From Streptomyces sp. RKAG293 (GTDB taxonomy: Bacteria; Actinomycetota; Actinomycetes; Streptomycetales; Streptomycetaceae): 64,000 nucleotides of DNA. The translations under genes and the position numbers were made by a program. Below, in pieces: positions 25,095-33,477 of the stretch (position 1 is its first letter; each line of letters starts with the position of its first letter). The notes beneath the pieces were generated by a model. It was not told the origin of the DNA, ran no database searches, and worked only from the letters and a program-made list of their open reading frames with translations. The DNA lies in contig NZ_JAJOZB010000001.1 in assembly GCF_023701745.1 (NCBI RefSeq), forward strand, positions 8,107,001 through 8,171,000, given 5' to 3'.

Positions 25095-25112
25095 TCGAGG
25101 CCCCTTCGAGGA
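25095..25112 (+). promoter_or_regulatory. Candidate SARP operator for the methyltransferase at 25191
   Basis: TCGAGGC-CCCT-TCGAGGA, starts 25095 and 25106, 11 bp apart: nearly identical heptamers and among the best matches here. No convincing -10 at the expected place. On the minus strand TTGAGCC-CAGG-TCAGTAC nearby could serve the gene at 24979. Confidence 0.5.
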
Positions 25113-25190
25113 CAGCTCCACGCGGGACTGGGAAGTTCACGCGATGGCACCGGCGCCTGGTGGCCAGGCGTCCAGGAAGGAGTCCGCCCG

Positions 25191-26210
25191 ATGACGACCA
25201 ATCCCCCGGACGTCAGCACGGCCGCCGGGATCCTCCGGCTCGGCAACGCGTTCTGCGATGCCAAGGCCCTGCTCACCGCCGTGGAACTCGATCTGTTCAC
25301 GCAGCTGGCGCAGGCGCCGGGCGGCAAGGCGACCGCCGACGAGGTCAAGGAGCTGCTGTCCCTGCACGGCCGGGGACTGAGTGACTTCCTCGACCTGCTG
25401 GTGGCCCTGGAGGTCCTGGAACGCGCCGACGGCGCGTACCGCAACTCCTCCGGCACCGCCCGGCACCTGGTCCGCGGAGGGGACGCCTACATTGGCGGCT
25501 TCCTGCTGCGGTCCAGCCGCAATCTGTACCCGGCCTGGGGCCGGCTCGAAGAAGCCCTGCGGACCGGCAAGCAGCAGTCCGGCAGCGACTTCGAGGAGGT
25601 CACCAAGAACCAGGCGATCCTGCGTCAGTTCGTCGGCAGCATGGACGCCTTCACCAACGTCCTGGGCGCCGAACTGGTCAAGGCCTTCGACTGGTCCGGC
25701 TTCTCGTCGGTCCTGGACGTCGGTGGCGCGCGCGGCAACCTCTGCTCGCAGATCGTCCGGGCCCAGCCGCACCTGGCCGGGCACGTCTTCGACCTGCCGG
25801 CCATGGCACCGCTCGCCGCGGAGCTCGCCACCGAACTGGGACTCACCGGCAAGGTCGAGTTCCACGGCGGCAGCTTCTTCGACGACCCGCTGCCGCAGGC
25901 CGAAGTGGTGGTGCTGGGCCATGTGCTGCACGACTGGGACCCCAGCCAGCGCAGCTACCTGGTCCACAAGGCCTTCGACGCGGTACTGCCCGGCGGTGCG
26001 CTGCTGGTCTACGACCGGATGCTCGACGACGAGCCGGAGCACGCCGAGAACCTGGTCATCAGCCTCGACATGCTGCTGGTGACCGACGGTGGATCGGAGT
26101 ACCCCGCGGCCGAGATCACCGGCTACGCGGAGCACGCCGGCTTCACCGGCATCGAGGTCACCCCGCTGAGCGACTACGACACCCTGATAGTCGCCCGCAA
26201 GGCCGGCTGA
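25191..26210 (+). CDS. SAM-dependent O-methyltransferase
   Basis: 339 residues, AAGGAG before the ATG, transcribed alone. The dimerisation domain starts TAAGILRLGNAFCDAKALLTAV; the SAM loop is DVGGARGNLCSQ, followed by GSFFDDPLPQAEVVVLGHVLHDWD with the likely catalytic His in HVLHDWD. Strongly similar over its length to the methyltransferase at 38511 (AGILRLGNRFCDAKALLTAV), so the pair arose by duplication; both differ from those at 13740 and 37454. Phenolic O-methylation is expected. Confidence 0.9.
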   Translation: MTTNPPDVSTAAGILRLGNAFCDAKALLTAVELDLFTQLAQAPGGKATADEVKELLSLHGRGLSDFLDLLVALEVLERADGAYRNSSGTARHLVRGGDAYIGGFLLRSSRNLYPAWGRLEEALRTGKQQSGSDFEEVTKNQAILRQFVGSMDAFTNVLGAELVKAFDWSGFSSVLDVGGARGNLCSQIVRAQPHLAGHVFDLPAMAPLAAELATELGLTGKVEFHGGSFFDDPLPQAEVVVLGHVLHDWDPSQRSYLVHKAFDAVLPGGALLVYDRMLDDEPEHAENLVISLDMLLVTDGGSEYPAAEITGYAEHAGFTGIEVTPLSDYDTLIVARKAG

Positions 26211-26232
26211 CACCGCGGCCGCCCGGTACGAC

Positions 26233-26272
26233 GGAGAGCCCCCGGTCCTGGATCCAGGACCGGGGGCTCTCC
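26233..26272. terminator. Bidirectional terminator (40-bp perfect palindrome)
   Basis: 26233-26252 is exactly complementary to 26253-26272, with GGATCC at the centre. It lies between convergent stops at 26210 (+) and 26300 (-). Confidence 0.88.
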
Positions 26273-26299
26273 GCTGTACGAACGGGCCGCGTGGGCCGG

Positions 26300-28417
26300 T
26301 CAGCCCGCGGGCTGCGGCTCCCGCTCGGTCTCCGCCTGCCCGGCGCGGGACGCCGGGACCGGAGCGCCGAAGACGGCCTTCGACGGCCACCACGCGCGGT
26401 CGCCGAGTTCCAGCGTCAGAGCCGGCACCAGCAGCGACCGGACGACGATGGTGTCCAGCAGCACACCGAACGCGACGATGAACGCCTGCTCGGCCATGGC
26501 CACCATCGGCACGACCGCCAGCGCCGCGAACGTCGCCGCCAGCACCACACCGGCCGAGGTGATGACCCCGCCGGTACGCCGGAGCGCGAAGAGCGTTCCG
26601 TTGCGCGTGCCGTGCAGCAGCGCTTCCTCCCTGACCCGGTGCATCAGGAAGATGTTGTAGTCCACGCCGAACGCCACCAGGAAGACGAAGCCCATCAGCG
26701 GCACCGAGGGATCCGCGTTGGCGAAGTGGAAGACGTGGTTGAACATCAGTGCCGCCACACCCATGCTGGCCGCGTACGACAGCACGACGGTGGCGATCAG
26801 CAGCAGCGGCGCGACCAGCGACCGCAGCAGCAGGGCGAGGACGATCAGGATCGCGATCAGCACCAGCGGGACGACGACCTTGAAGTCGCGGACCCCGCCC
26901 ACCCGGGTGTCGATCGAGGTGGCGGTGAAGCCGCCGACCTTGGAGTCGGAGCCCGGCACCGCGTGGACGACGTCACGCAGCCGCTTGACCGCGTCGACGG
27001 CCGCCGGTGCGTCGGGTGTGGTGGCCAGCACGGCGTCGATCTCCGTGTAGCCGCCGACCTCCTTGGGCAGCCGCGTCACCGAGGTGATGCCGGGGACGCC
27101 GCGTGCCGCGGTCGCCACCTGCTCCGCCGCCGCGGCCTTGGTGATGATGGTCACCGGGACGCCCGAGCCGCCCGGGAAGTGGGCGTTGAGCACCTGCTGA
27201 CCGTGCACCGAGTCGGGCTTCTTGGTGAAGTTGTCCGACACCGAGACCCCGTCGGCCCGGAACTGGGTGGTGAAGGCCGCGGCCAGCACCAGCAGCAGAC
27301 CCGCGGCGATCCAGATGCCGCGCGGCCGGCGGCCGACCAGCCCGGCGACCTTGCCCCACAGTCCCTCGCCCGTGCGCTCGGCGGTGCCGAAGGCGGGACG
27401 GAACGGCCAGAACGCGCCGCGGCCCATCAGGGCGAGCACCGCGGGGACGAAGGTGAGTGCGGCCAGCAGCGAGGCGGCGATGCCGATCGCGGCGACCGGG
27501 CCCATGCTCCGGTTGCTGTTGAGATTGCTGAACAGCAGGCACAGGGTGCCCAGGATGACGGTGCCGCCGGAGGCGAGCACCGGCTTGAGCACCGCGCGCC
27601 AGGCGGTGGCCAGCGCGTCGTACTTGTTCTGGGTCTTGCGCAGCTCCTCCTGATAGCGGCTGACGAGCAGCAGTGAGTAGTCCGTCGTCGCGCCGACGAC
27701 GAGCACCGACAGCACGCCCTGGCTCTGTCCCGTGAGGGTCAGACCGCTGTGCTTGGCCAGCCCGTAGACCACGGCGGCGGCCACCCCGGACGCGAAGGCG
27801 ATGCCCAGCAGAACGAGGACGGGCAGCGTGGGACTGCGGTAGACGAGCAGCAGGACCAGGATCACCAGTCCGACGGCCACCACGAGCAGCTGGCCGTCGA
27901 TGCTGCTGAAGGCCCCGCCGAAGTCGGAGTACATGCCACCGAGGCCGGTGACATGGCCGGTCAGTCCCGGATGGGTGTCGGCCGTGGCGCGCAGTGCCTT
28001 CACCGCGTCCGTGACCGGGTCCATCTGGTTGACCAGCGGGACGGTGAACTGCAGCGCCCGTCCGTCCTTGGACAGCGTGACGGGGCTGATCTGCCCGCGC
28101 ACACCGGCCAGTTCGGCCGCCGCGGCGGCGTCCGACGCGACCGCCTGGCGGTCGGCGGCGGTGATCCCGGACGCGCGTTCGTAGACGACGACCGCGGGAT
28201 AGGTCTTGTTGTCGGAGAACTGGGCCTGGAGTTTGTCGGCGTGCACCGACTCGGCCTTGGCGGGCAGATAGGCCGCGCCGTCATTGGTGACCACGTCGCC
28301 GAGCTTGCCCTCGAACGATCCGGTCGCACCGCTCACCAGAAGCCATCCGAGGACGAGCAGCAGCGGCACCAGCCACCGCAGCCGGCGACCGGACGCCTCT
28401 GTGCGTCTACGGGTCAT
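26300..28417 (-). CDS. RND/MmpL-family exporter
   Basis: 705 residues; the ATG at 28417 gives a short basic N-terminus (MTRRRTEASGRR) before the first membrane helix, with GGAGGTG upstream. Two repeats, each a membrane helix, a large extracytoplasmic loop and a five-helix block. Motifs include GATTDYSLLLVSRYQEEL and FGVDYNIFLMHRVREE, the paired Asp-Tyr proton-relay motifs of MmpL proteins. Likely exports the hydrophobic polyketide using the proton gradient. Transcribed alone. Confidence 0.92.
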   Translation of the reverse strand: MTRRRTEASGRRLRWLVPLLLVLGWLLVSGATGSFEGKLGDVVTNDGAAYLPAKAESVHADKLQAQFSDNKTYPAVVVYERASGITAADRQAVASDAAAAAELAGVRGQISPVTLSKDGRALQFTVPLVNQMDPVTDAVKALRATADTHPGLTGHVTGLGGMYSDFGGAFSSIDGQLLVVAVGLVILVLLLVYRSPTLPVLVLLGIAFASGVAAAVVYGLAKHSGLTLTGQSQGVLSVLVVGATTDYSLLLVSRYQEELRKTQNKYDALATAWRAVLKPVLASGGTVILGTLCLLFSNLNSNRSMGPVAAIGIAASLLAALTFVPAVLALMGRGAFWPFRPAFGTAERTGEGLWGKVAGLVGRRPRGIWIAAGLLLVLAAAFTTQFRADGVSVSDNFTKKPDSVHGQQVLNAHFPGGSGVPVTIITKAAAAEQVATAARGVPGITSVTRLPKEVGGYTEIDAVLATTPDAPAAVDAVKRLRDVVHAVPGSDSKVGGFTATSIDTRVGGVRDFKVVVPLVLIAILIVLALLLRSLVAPLLLIATVVLSYAASMGVAALMFNHVFHFANADPSVPLMGFVFLVAFGVDYNIFLMHRVREEALLHGTRNGTLFALRRTGGVITSAGVVLAATFAALAVVPMVAMAEQAFIVAFGVLLDTIVVRSLLVPALTLELGDRAWWPSKAVFGAPVPASRAGQAETEREPQPAG

Positions 28418-28485
28418 GGTGGGGCACCTCCGTACATCAGCGGCAGTTCGTATCGAACCGGGGCGGCCATGGTCCCGGTAGGGGC

Positions 28486-28517
28486 TTGAGCGCAGCTCGA
28501 GCGACCACCGCAAGGAT
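28486..28517 (+). promoter_or_regulatory. Candidate SARP operator and promoter for the beta-helix protein
   Basis: TTGAGCG-CAGC-TCGAGCG (starts 28486 and 28497), 8 bp, then AAGGAT at 28512-28517. Strong match with exact spacing, 34 bp before the start codon. Confidence 0.6.
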
Positions 28518-28550
28518 CCGGCCAGTCAGTGGCTCGAATGGGGGTTGGAA

Positions 28551-30080
28551 ATGACCAGAATCAAGCCGGTGCGGACACTCACCGGCGCTTGTTTTGCCGC
28601 AGTCCTGCTCTTCGCGATGGCGGTACCCGCGTCCGCGGGCACCACCGGGACCACGCGATACGTGGACTGCGCGGCCGGCAGCGACAGCGCTGCCGGGACC
28701 GGCACCACCACTGCCTGGCGCAGCCTCACCAAGGTCAACGCCACGGTGCTGCACCCCGGGGACACCCTCCGCTTCAAGGCCGGTACCAGCTGCGGGGGCA
28801 CGCTCACCCCGCGCGGCTCGGGAACGGCACAACATCCCGTCACGGTCAACACCTACGGATCAGGTTCGGCCGCCCGGATCGACGGCCAGGGCGCTACAGC
28901 GGCCGTCTTCCTGCACAACGTCGAGGGATATGTCCTGCGGCATCTCGACATCACGAACACCGGTCCCGCGCCCGCGGCGACCCAGCAGCGCGTCGGGGTC
29001 TACGTGCTGCTGGAGGACTACGGGACGGGCCGGCACTACACGGTCGACGATCTGACCGTGCACGACGTCAACGGCTGCGACTGCCGTGACAACGACACCA
29101 GCGGCGGCATCGTGTTCACCGCGGGCGGCGCGTCGGTCCCCACCGGATTCGACGACATCCGGGTGACCGGCAACCACGTCACCCATGTGGACCGGGCGGG
29201 CATCGGCATCGCCTCGTCCTGGCAGCGCCGGGCGTCCAACCCGACGGGACCCGGCACGCAGTTCGTGCCGAACACCCACGTCCTCATCGAGGAGAACCGG
29301 GTCGGCGACACCGGGGGCGACGGGATCATGGTCGTCAACGGGGTGGAACCCCTCGTCCAGCGCAACACGGTCGCGGGCTACAACACCCGCTCCACCGACT
29401 ACAACGTCGGTGCCTACGCGTGGAACTCCGACCGGGCGGTGTTCCAGTACAACGAGGTCTCCGGCGGGGTGGCCCCCGGGATGGCCTTCGACCTGGAAGG
29501 CGGCAGCAGCGACACGCTCTACCAGTACAACTTCAGCCACGACAACGGCGCGGGCTTCCTGTTCATCTGCCCGTCCGGCATCACCGCCAGCGGCGGCACC
29601 GTCCGCTACAACATCAGCCAGAACGACCGCGGTGACGGCTTCTTCGGCGTCATCACCAGCCCGTGCGGTGATGAACCCGGCACCAGGATCTACAACAACA
29701 CCGTCTACGCGCCGACCGCCGCGAACCTGATCCAGGTCTACGGGACCTCGACGATGCAGCTGACCGACAACATCTTCGTCGGCAGCCCCGCCGGATCCGT
29801 GATCAGCGACGCGACCAGCACCTACAGCCACAACGTGTACCAGAACGTGGCCGCCGGATCGCCGCTCGGCGCCCACCCGTTCACGGGCGATCCGCTGCTG
29901 ACCGCCCCCGGCACCGCCCACTCGCGCACCGACACCGCCGGCTACCGGCTGCGCACCGGCTCGCCGGCGCTGCACACCGGAACGCCGGTCGCGGGCAACG
30001 GCGGCCGGGACTACTTCGGCAACCCGGTCCCGTCCGCATCCCCGAACATCGGGGCGTACCAGGGCTGCGCCGTCTCCTAG
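28551..30080 (+). CDS. Secreted right-handed parallel beta-helix protein
   Basis: 509 residues. A Sec signal peptide (basic start, hydrophobic LTGACFAAVLLFAMAV, cleavage after PASAG near residue 30) precedes a mature protein beginning TTRYVDCAAGSDSAAGTG, common at the start of pectate-lyase-like proteins. The rest repeats short strand units such as VRYNISQND, RIYNNTVY and LTDNIFVG, typical of PbH1 beta-helix rungs. Such proteins are usually polysaccharide lyases or hydrolases. None is expected in polyketide synthesis, yet a strong candidate SARP site lies directly upstream. Substrate and role unknown. Confidence 0.82.
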   Translation: MTRIKPVRTLTGACFAAVLLFAMAVPASAGTTGTTRYVDCAAGSDSAAGTGTTTAWRSLTKVNATVLHPGDTLRFKAGTSCGGTLTPRGSGTAQHPVTVNTYGSGSAARIDGQGATAAVFLHNVEGYVLRHLDITNTGPAPAATQQRVGVYVLLEDYGTGRHYTVDDLTVHDVNGCDCRDNDTSGGIVFTAGGASVPTGFDDIRVTGNHVTHVDRAGIGIASSWQRRASNPTGPGTQFVPNTHVLIEENRVGDTGGDGIMVVNGVEPLVQRNTVAGYNTRSTDYNVGAYAWNSDRAVFQYNEVSGGVAPGMAFDLEGGSSDTLYQYNFSHDNGAGFLFICPSGITASGGTVRYNISQNDRGDGFFGVITSPCGDEPGTRIYNNTVYAPTAANLIQVYGTSTMQLTDNIFVGSPAGSVISDATSTYSHNVYQNVAAGSPLGAHPFTGDPLLTAPGTAHSRTDTAGYRLRTGSPALHTGTPVAGNGGRDYFGNPVPSASPNIGAYQGCAVS

Positions 30081-30095
30081 AGCCGGCACGTCAGG

Positions 30096-30578
30096 TCAGT
30101 GGGGCCCGGAGACGGTCGAGGCCAAGTAGGCCGTGAAGTCCGGCCGCTCCGGGACCACCACATGCCGGACCCAGGCGTCCCGCTCGTGCGCCATCGCGGC
30201 CATCTCCCAGATGCACGCGGTGGCGTACGCGGGCGCCTCGACGGGCGTGGACAGCGCGTCCCAGTCGGCCAGCCAGGTGCGGGTGTGGAGGATCACGCGG
30301 TTGCGGCTCCACCAGCCCACCACCACGTAGCAGGCGTCCTCGTCCTCGTGCACGACGCTGAACGCGTGCGAGGGGAGCCCGGGATGCGGATCCGGCAGCG
30401 ACAGCCGCACGCCGCGCCGCGCGAACTCCAGGACGTCCGGCGCCGGTACGTCGCGGAACGACGAGACGGTGTACCGCTTGACGGTCCAGCCGTGCTCCGA
30501 CTCCGGGGCGAGTGTGCTCAGGGCGCGCGGCCGGTACTCCACCGGGCGCGCGCCGACCTGCGTCTGAGGGGTCGTCAT
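30096..30578 (-). CDS. Conserved hypothetical protein beside the hydrazine cassette
   Basis: 160 residues from an ATG at 30578 without an obvious ribosome site; the true start may differ. No membrane segment or signal. The sequence has a soluble alpha/beta look with WWSRNRVILHTRTWLADWD and a C-terminal ACIWEMAAMAHERDAW helix, rich in Trp and His. I do not recognise the family. It is divergent from the cupin gene at 30694 and ends 15 bp from the stop of the beta-helix gene. Its position suggests, but does not show, a link to nitrogen chemistry. Confidence 0.62.
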   Translation of the reverse strand: MTTPQTQVGARPVEYRPRALSTLAPESEHGWTVKRYTVSSFRDVPAPDVLEFARRGVRLSLPDPHPGLPSHAFSVVHEDEDACYVVVGWWSRNRVILHTRTWLADWDALSTPVEAPAYATACIWEMAAMAHERDAWVRHVVVPERPDFTAYLASTVSGPH

Positions 30579-30621
30579 GGCGGTGATGGTGACACGCCGT
30601 GCGGCGGCCGCCAACCTCCCC

Positions 30622-30653
30622 TTGAGGGCCCTTCGAGCCCCGCGCGTGACGAT
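30622..30653 (+). promoter_or_regulatory. Candidate SARP operator and promoter for the hydrazine cassette
   Basis: TTGAGGG-CCCT-TCGAGCC (starts 30622 and 30633), 8 bp, then GACGAT at 30648-30653; the GTG start is 41 bp on. Places the cupin/MetRS operon under the same control as the PKS. Confidence 0.6.
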
Positions 30654-30693
30654 GGCGCCGAGAGATCCACGCCCGCGCGTAGGGAGAACTCCA

Positions 30694-31074
30694 GTGCAGA
30701 AGTTCAGCATCGACGACTCGCCCCTGACGAGCGAGTACGGCATCCACATCGGGCGCTGGGAGCAGTACGCGGCCGCCTCAGGGCTGCCGTTCAGCGCCAT
30801 GTGGTGCCAGGTCCCGGCCAACTCCCAGAGCGTGCTGGACAACCACCCCGAGGTCGAACTCGCCGTGGTCGTCGGCGGCGACGCCGTCTTCACGGTGAAC
30901 GGCGAGGACACCGCGGCCCCGGCCGGCAGCGCGATCCTGCTCACCCCGGGCGACCGCCATGTGATCACGGCGGGCGACGAGCCCGTCCGCATCCTCAGCA
31001 TCTACTGGCTGCCGGGCGACGCCGCACCCGCCGGGTCGGAGCCGGAGGGGGCGGAGCCGGCCGATGCCCACTGA
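30694..31074 (+). CDS. Cupin protein, probable N-N bond-forming subunit of a split hydrazine synthetase
   Basis: 126 residues from a GTG at 30694 with AGGGAGA 6 bp upstream. A single cupin domain: NHPEVELAVVVGGDAVFTVNG (in part) gives His51 and Glu53/Glu55, and TPGDRHVI gives His89, as candidate zinc ligands. In the known hydrazine synthetases (Spb40 of s56-p1, Tri28 of triacsin), a cupin of this type is fused ahead of a MetRS-like domain and rearranges the O-glycyl ester of N6-hydroxylysine to an N-N product. Here the cupin is a separate gene overlapping the MetRS-like gene by 11 bp, in the same order. Function inferred from family and context. Confidence 0.82.
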   Translation: MQKFSIDDSPLTSEYGIHIGRWEQYAAASGLPFSAMWCQVPANSQSVLDNHPEVELAVVVGGDAVFTVNGEDTAAPAGSAILLTPGDRHVITAGDEPVRILSIYWLPGDAAPAGSEPEGAEPADAH

Positions 31075-32410
31075 CCGCGCGCCCGGCACCACCGTCGTCC
31101 TGTCGCCGCCGCCCACCCCGAACGGCCCGCTGCACCTGGGCCATCTCGCCGGCCCGTACCTGGCCGCAGACATCGCGGTGCGCGCCGCCCGCCGCCGCGG
31201 TGAGCGGGTGTTCGCGCTGTGCGGACTCGACGACCACCAGAACTACGTCCTGTCCAAGGCCCGCCAGGAAGGCAGCGGCGTCCGCGAACTGCGGGACCGC
31301 TACGCCGGGCTGATCCGCGGGGTGTTCGACCGCGTCGGCGTCGGCCACGACGGCTTCACCGAACCCCTGGACGACCCCGGCTACCGTGCGGCGGTCGCGG
31401 GGTTCCTCGGCGAGCTGGTGGAGGCCGGCACACTGCCCGTCGAGGAGTGGCGGACCCCGGTCTGCGCGAACTGCCCCGGCATCGCCCACCACGCCTACGT
31501 CAGCGGGCGCTGCGCGCACTGCGACGGCCCGTCCGGCGGCGGCACCTGCGAGGGCTGCGGAAGCTACACGCCCGCGGCCGCGCTGGTCGACCCGCGATGC
31601 ACCCGCTGCGGATCACCCGCCACCGGGACGAGGACGGTGACCGGACCCGTCATCCGCCTGGAGGAGTACCGGTCGGTGCTGCAGAACGTCTGGTACCGGG
31701 CGGCCCTGCCGCCCCGGGCACGGGAACTGGCCTGGCGGCTGCTGCTCAGTGACGAGCTGCCGACCGTTCCGCTGAGCTACCCCACCGACTGGGGCATCGA
31801 GGCGGAAGGCTTCCCCGGCCAGCGCATCGATGTGTGGGCCGAGATGGGCCTCGGCTATCTGCACACCATCGGACGGCGGCTGGAGCCGGGCGCCACCGGA
31901 CTCGCCGAGCACGTGAAGGCCTGGGACGGCGTCGACTCCGTGTGGACGTTCCTCGGCCTGGACAACGCCTTCTACTACCTGGCTCTGTTCCCGGCGCTGT
32001 TCGCCGCCGCCGGGGTACCGCAGAGCGTGCACGGCGGGCTCGTCGTCAACGAGTTCTACCGGCTCGACGGGGCGAAGTTCTCCACCAGTCGCGGCCACGC
32101 CGTCTGGGCCCACGAACTGCTGGAGCAGGAGGACCCGCGCGCGGTGCGCGCCTTCCTCAGCTGGGACCGGCCCGCGCCGCACGCCACGAACTTCACCTGG
32201 GAGCGGTACCGGGCCGCCACCGCCGGCTGGAACCTCACCGACGGCTCCGGCGGCCCCGACCCCGCGGAACTGGCCCGCGCCGAACAGGCGCTGGCCCTGG
32301 AGACCTTCGACAGCGCGCTCGCCGCCCGCTGTCTGCTCGGCGGCACCGGCGGCACCGCGGACGGTCTGCTCGACGTCCTCACCGGCGGCGGAACGGTGGC
32401 CGGGCCATGA
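31064..32410 (+). CDS. Methionyl-tRNA-synthetase-like ligase, probable subunit of hydrazine synthetase
   Basis: 448 residues. Class I synthetase signatures HLGH (residues 24-27) and KFSTSR (338-343) are intact, so ATP-dependent activation should work. Between them is the MetRS-type connective insertion with four zinc-knuckle pairs (CANC, CAHC, CEGC, CTRC). Only about 105 residues follow KFSTSR, too few for the normal anticodon-binding domain, arguing against a translation role. In known systems this domain activates glycine and esterifies it to N6-hydroxylysine without tRNA, feeding the cupin. It overlaps the cupin upstream and the DAO-type oxidase downstream (ATGA). Confidence 0.9.
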   Translation: MPTDRAPGTTVVLSPPPTPNGPLHLGHLAGPYLAADIAVRAARRRGERVFALCGLDDHQNYVLSKARQEGSGVRELRDRYAGLIRGVFDRVGVGHDGFTEPLDDPGYRAAVAGFLGELVEAGTLPVEEWRTPVCANCPGIAHHAYVSGRCAHCDGPSGGGTCEGCGSYTPAAALVDPRCTRCGSPATGTRTVTGPVIRLEEYRSVLQNVWYRAALPPRARELAWRLLLSDELPTVPLSYPTDWGIEAEGFPGQRIDVWAEMGLGYLHTIGRRLEPGATGLAEHVKAWDGVDSVWTFLGLDNAFYYLALFPALFAAAGVPQSVHGGLVVNEFYRLDGAKFSTSRGHAVWAHELLEQEDPRAVRAFLSWDRPAPHATNFTWERYRAATAGWNLTDGSGGPDPAELARAEQALALETFDSALAARCLLGGTGGTADGLLDVLTGGGTVAGP

Positions 32411-33477
32411 GGATCTGCGTCGTCGGCGGCGGACTCGCCGGAATGCTGCTCGCCTGGCGCCTGGTGCGCCATCCAGGACTGCGGGTCACCCTGGTCACCG
32501 GAGTGCCCGGCACCCGGGACTCCACCGGTGTCTCCGGCGGGCTCGTCCGCGGCTTCGAGACCGACCCCCGGGCGGCCGAACTGGCCGCGCGCAGCCTGCA
32601 GGAGCTGCGCTCCAGCGCGCTGCTGCGCGAATGGTCGGAGTACCAGGAGGCCGGATCGCTGTACATCCTGCACTCCGCGCCGCCGCTGCGCCGGCTGATC
32701 GACGTGGACCGCAGCCTGCCCGGCTCCGTGCTGATCCTCGACCGCCGTGAGCTGGCCGTCCGCTACGGCTTCAGCGAACTGCCCGAGGAGTCGGCCGCGG
32801 TGCTGGAACGGCACGCGGGGCACTTCTCACCCGACGCGCTGCGGCGCGGCGCGCGCGCCGACTTCGCCGCCCGCGGCGGGGTGCTGGACACCACCGACCT
32901 GTGCGAGCTCGAGCGGCCGGACGGCGGCGAGGTCAACTACCGCACCGGCGCCGCCCGCGGCACGGCCGACCTGATGGTGGTCGCCGCCGGCGCCTGGACC
33001 CGACGGCTGCTCACCGGCCTCGGGCTGCCCGCCCCCGACCTGCGCACCAAGGTCATCCAGTGCGCCGTGTACGCCACATCGGGCGACCGCCCGCCGCCCT
33101 TCGTCGACGAGACCAGCGGGCTGTACGGGCGCCCTGCCGGACCCGGCCGGATGCTGCTCGGCCTGCCCACCGACCGCTGGGACACCGACCCCGGCCAGCG
33201 GGTGTTCCTCGACCGCGAGGAGCGCACCGTCCGGCGGACCGCCGCCCTGCGGCTGCCCGGCCTGACCCTGAACGCGCCGCACCGCTTCATCGCCATGTCC
33301 GAGGCCTACGCCCCCGAGGGCCGGCTCGTCCTGCGGGCGGCACTGCCCTACCCGAGCGGCCTGTTCACCTTCACCGGAGGCAGTGGCGGCGCCGCCAAGA
33401 CCGCGCTCGCCGCCGCGTCCGTGGCGGCGGCCGAACTGCTGGCACCGATCCCGATCACCGAGGGGGAGCGTTCATGA
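32407..33477 (+). CDS. FAD-dependent DAO-family oxidase, probable hydrazinoacetate-releasing enzyme
   Basis: 356 residues, start overlapping the MetRS-like stop. N-terminal FAD motif VVGGGLAGMLLAWRL (residues about 5-19) and the C-terminal FTFTGGSGGAAKTALAAAS patch place it in the glycine/D-amino-acid oxidase family. In the s56-p1 and triacsin pathways a DAO-type enzyme is encoded next to the hydrazine synthetase and oxidatively cleaves the Lys-Gly hydrazine, giving hydrazinoacetate and the lysine semialdehyde. The same job is the simplest reading here. Its stop overlaps the next gene. Confidence 0.85.
   Translation: MRICVVGGGLAGMLLAWRLVRHPGLRVTLVTGVPGTRDSTGVSGGLVRGFETDPRAAELAARSLQELRSSALLREWSEYQEAGSLYILHSAPPLRRLIDVDRSLPGSVLILDRRELAVRYGFSELPEESAAVLERHAGHFSPDALRRGARADFAARGGVLDTTDLCELERPDGGEVNYRTGAARGTADLMVVAAGAWTRRLLTGLGLPAPDLRTKVIQCAVYATSGDRPPPFVDETSGLYGRPAGPGRMLLGLPTDRWDTDPGQRVFLDREERTVRRTAALRLPGLTLNAPHRFIAMSEAYAPEGRLVLRAALPYPSGLFTFTGGSGGAAKTALAAASVAAAELLAPIPITEGERS

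Noticed and set aside
31064..32410. Housekeeping or resistance methionyl-tRNA synthetase
   Set aside because: Too short for an anticodon-binding domain and coupled to a cupin and a DAO-type oxidase; fits the hydrazine synthetase class. A resistance copy of a target enzyme would be full length.
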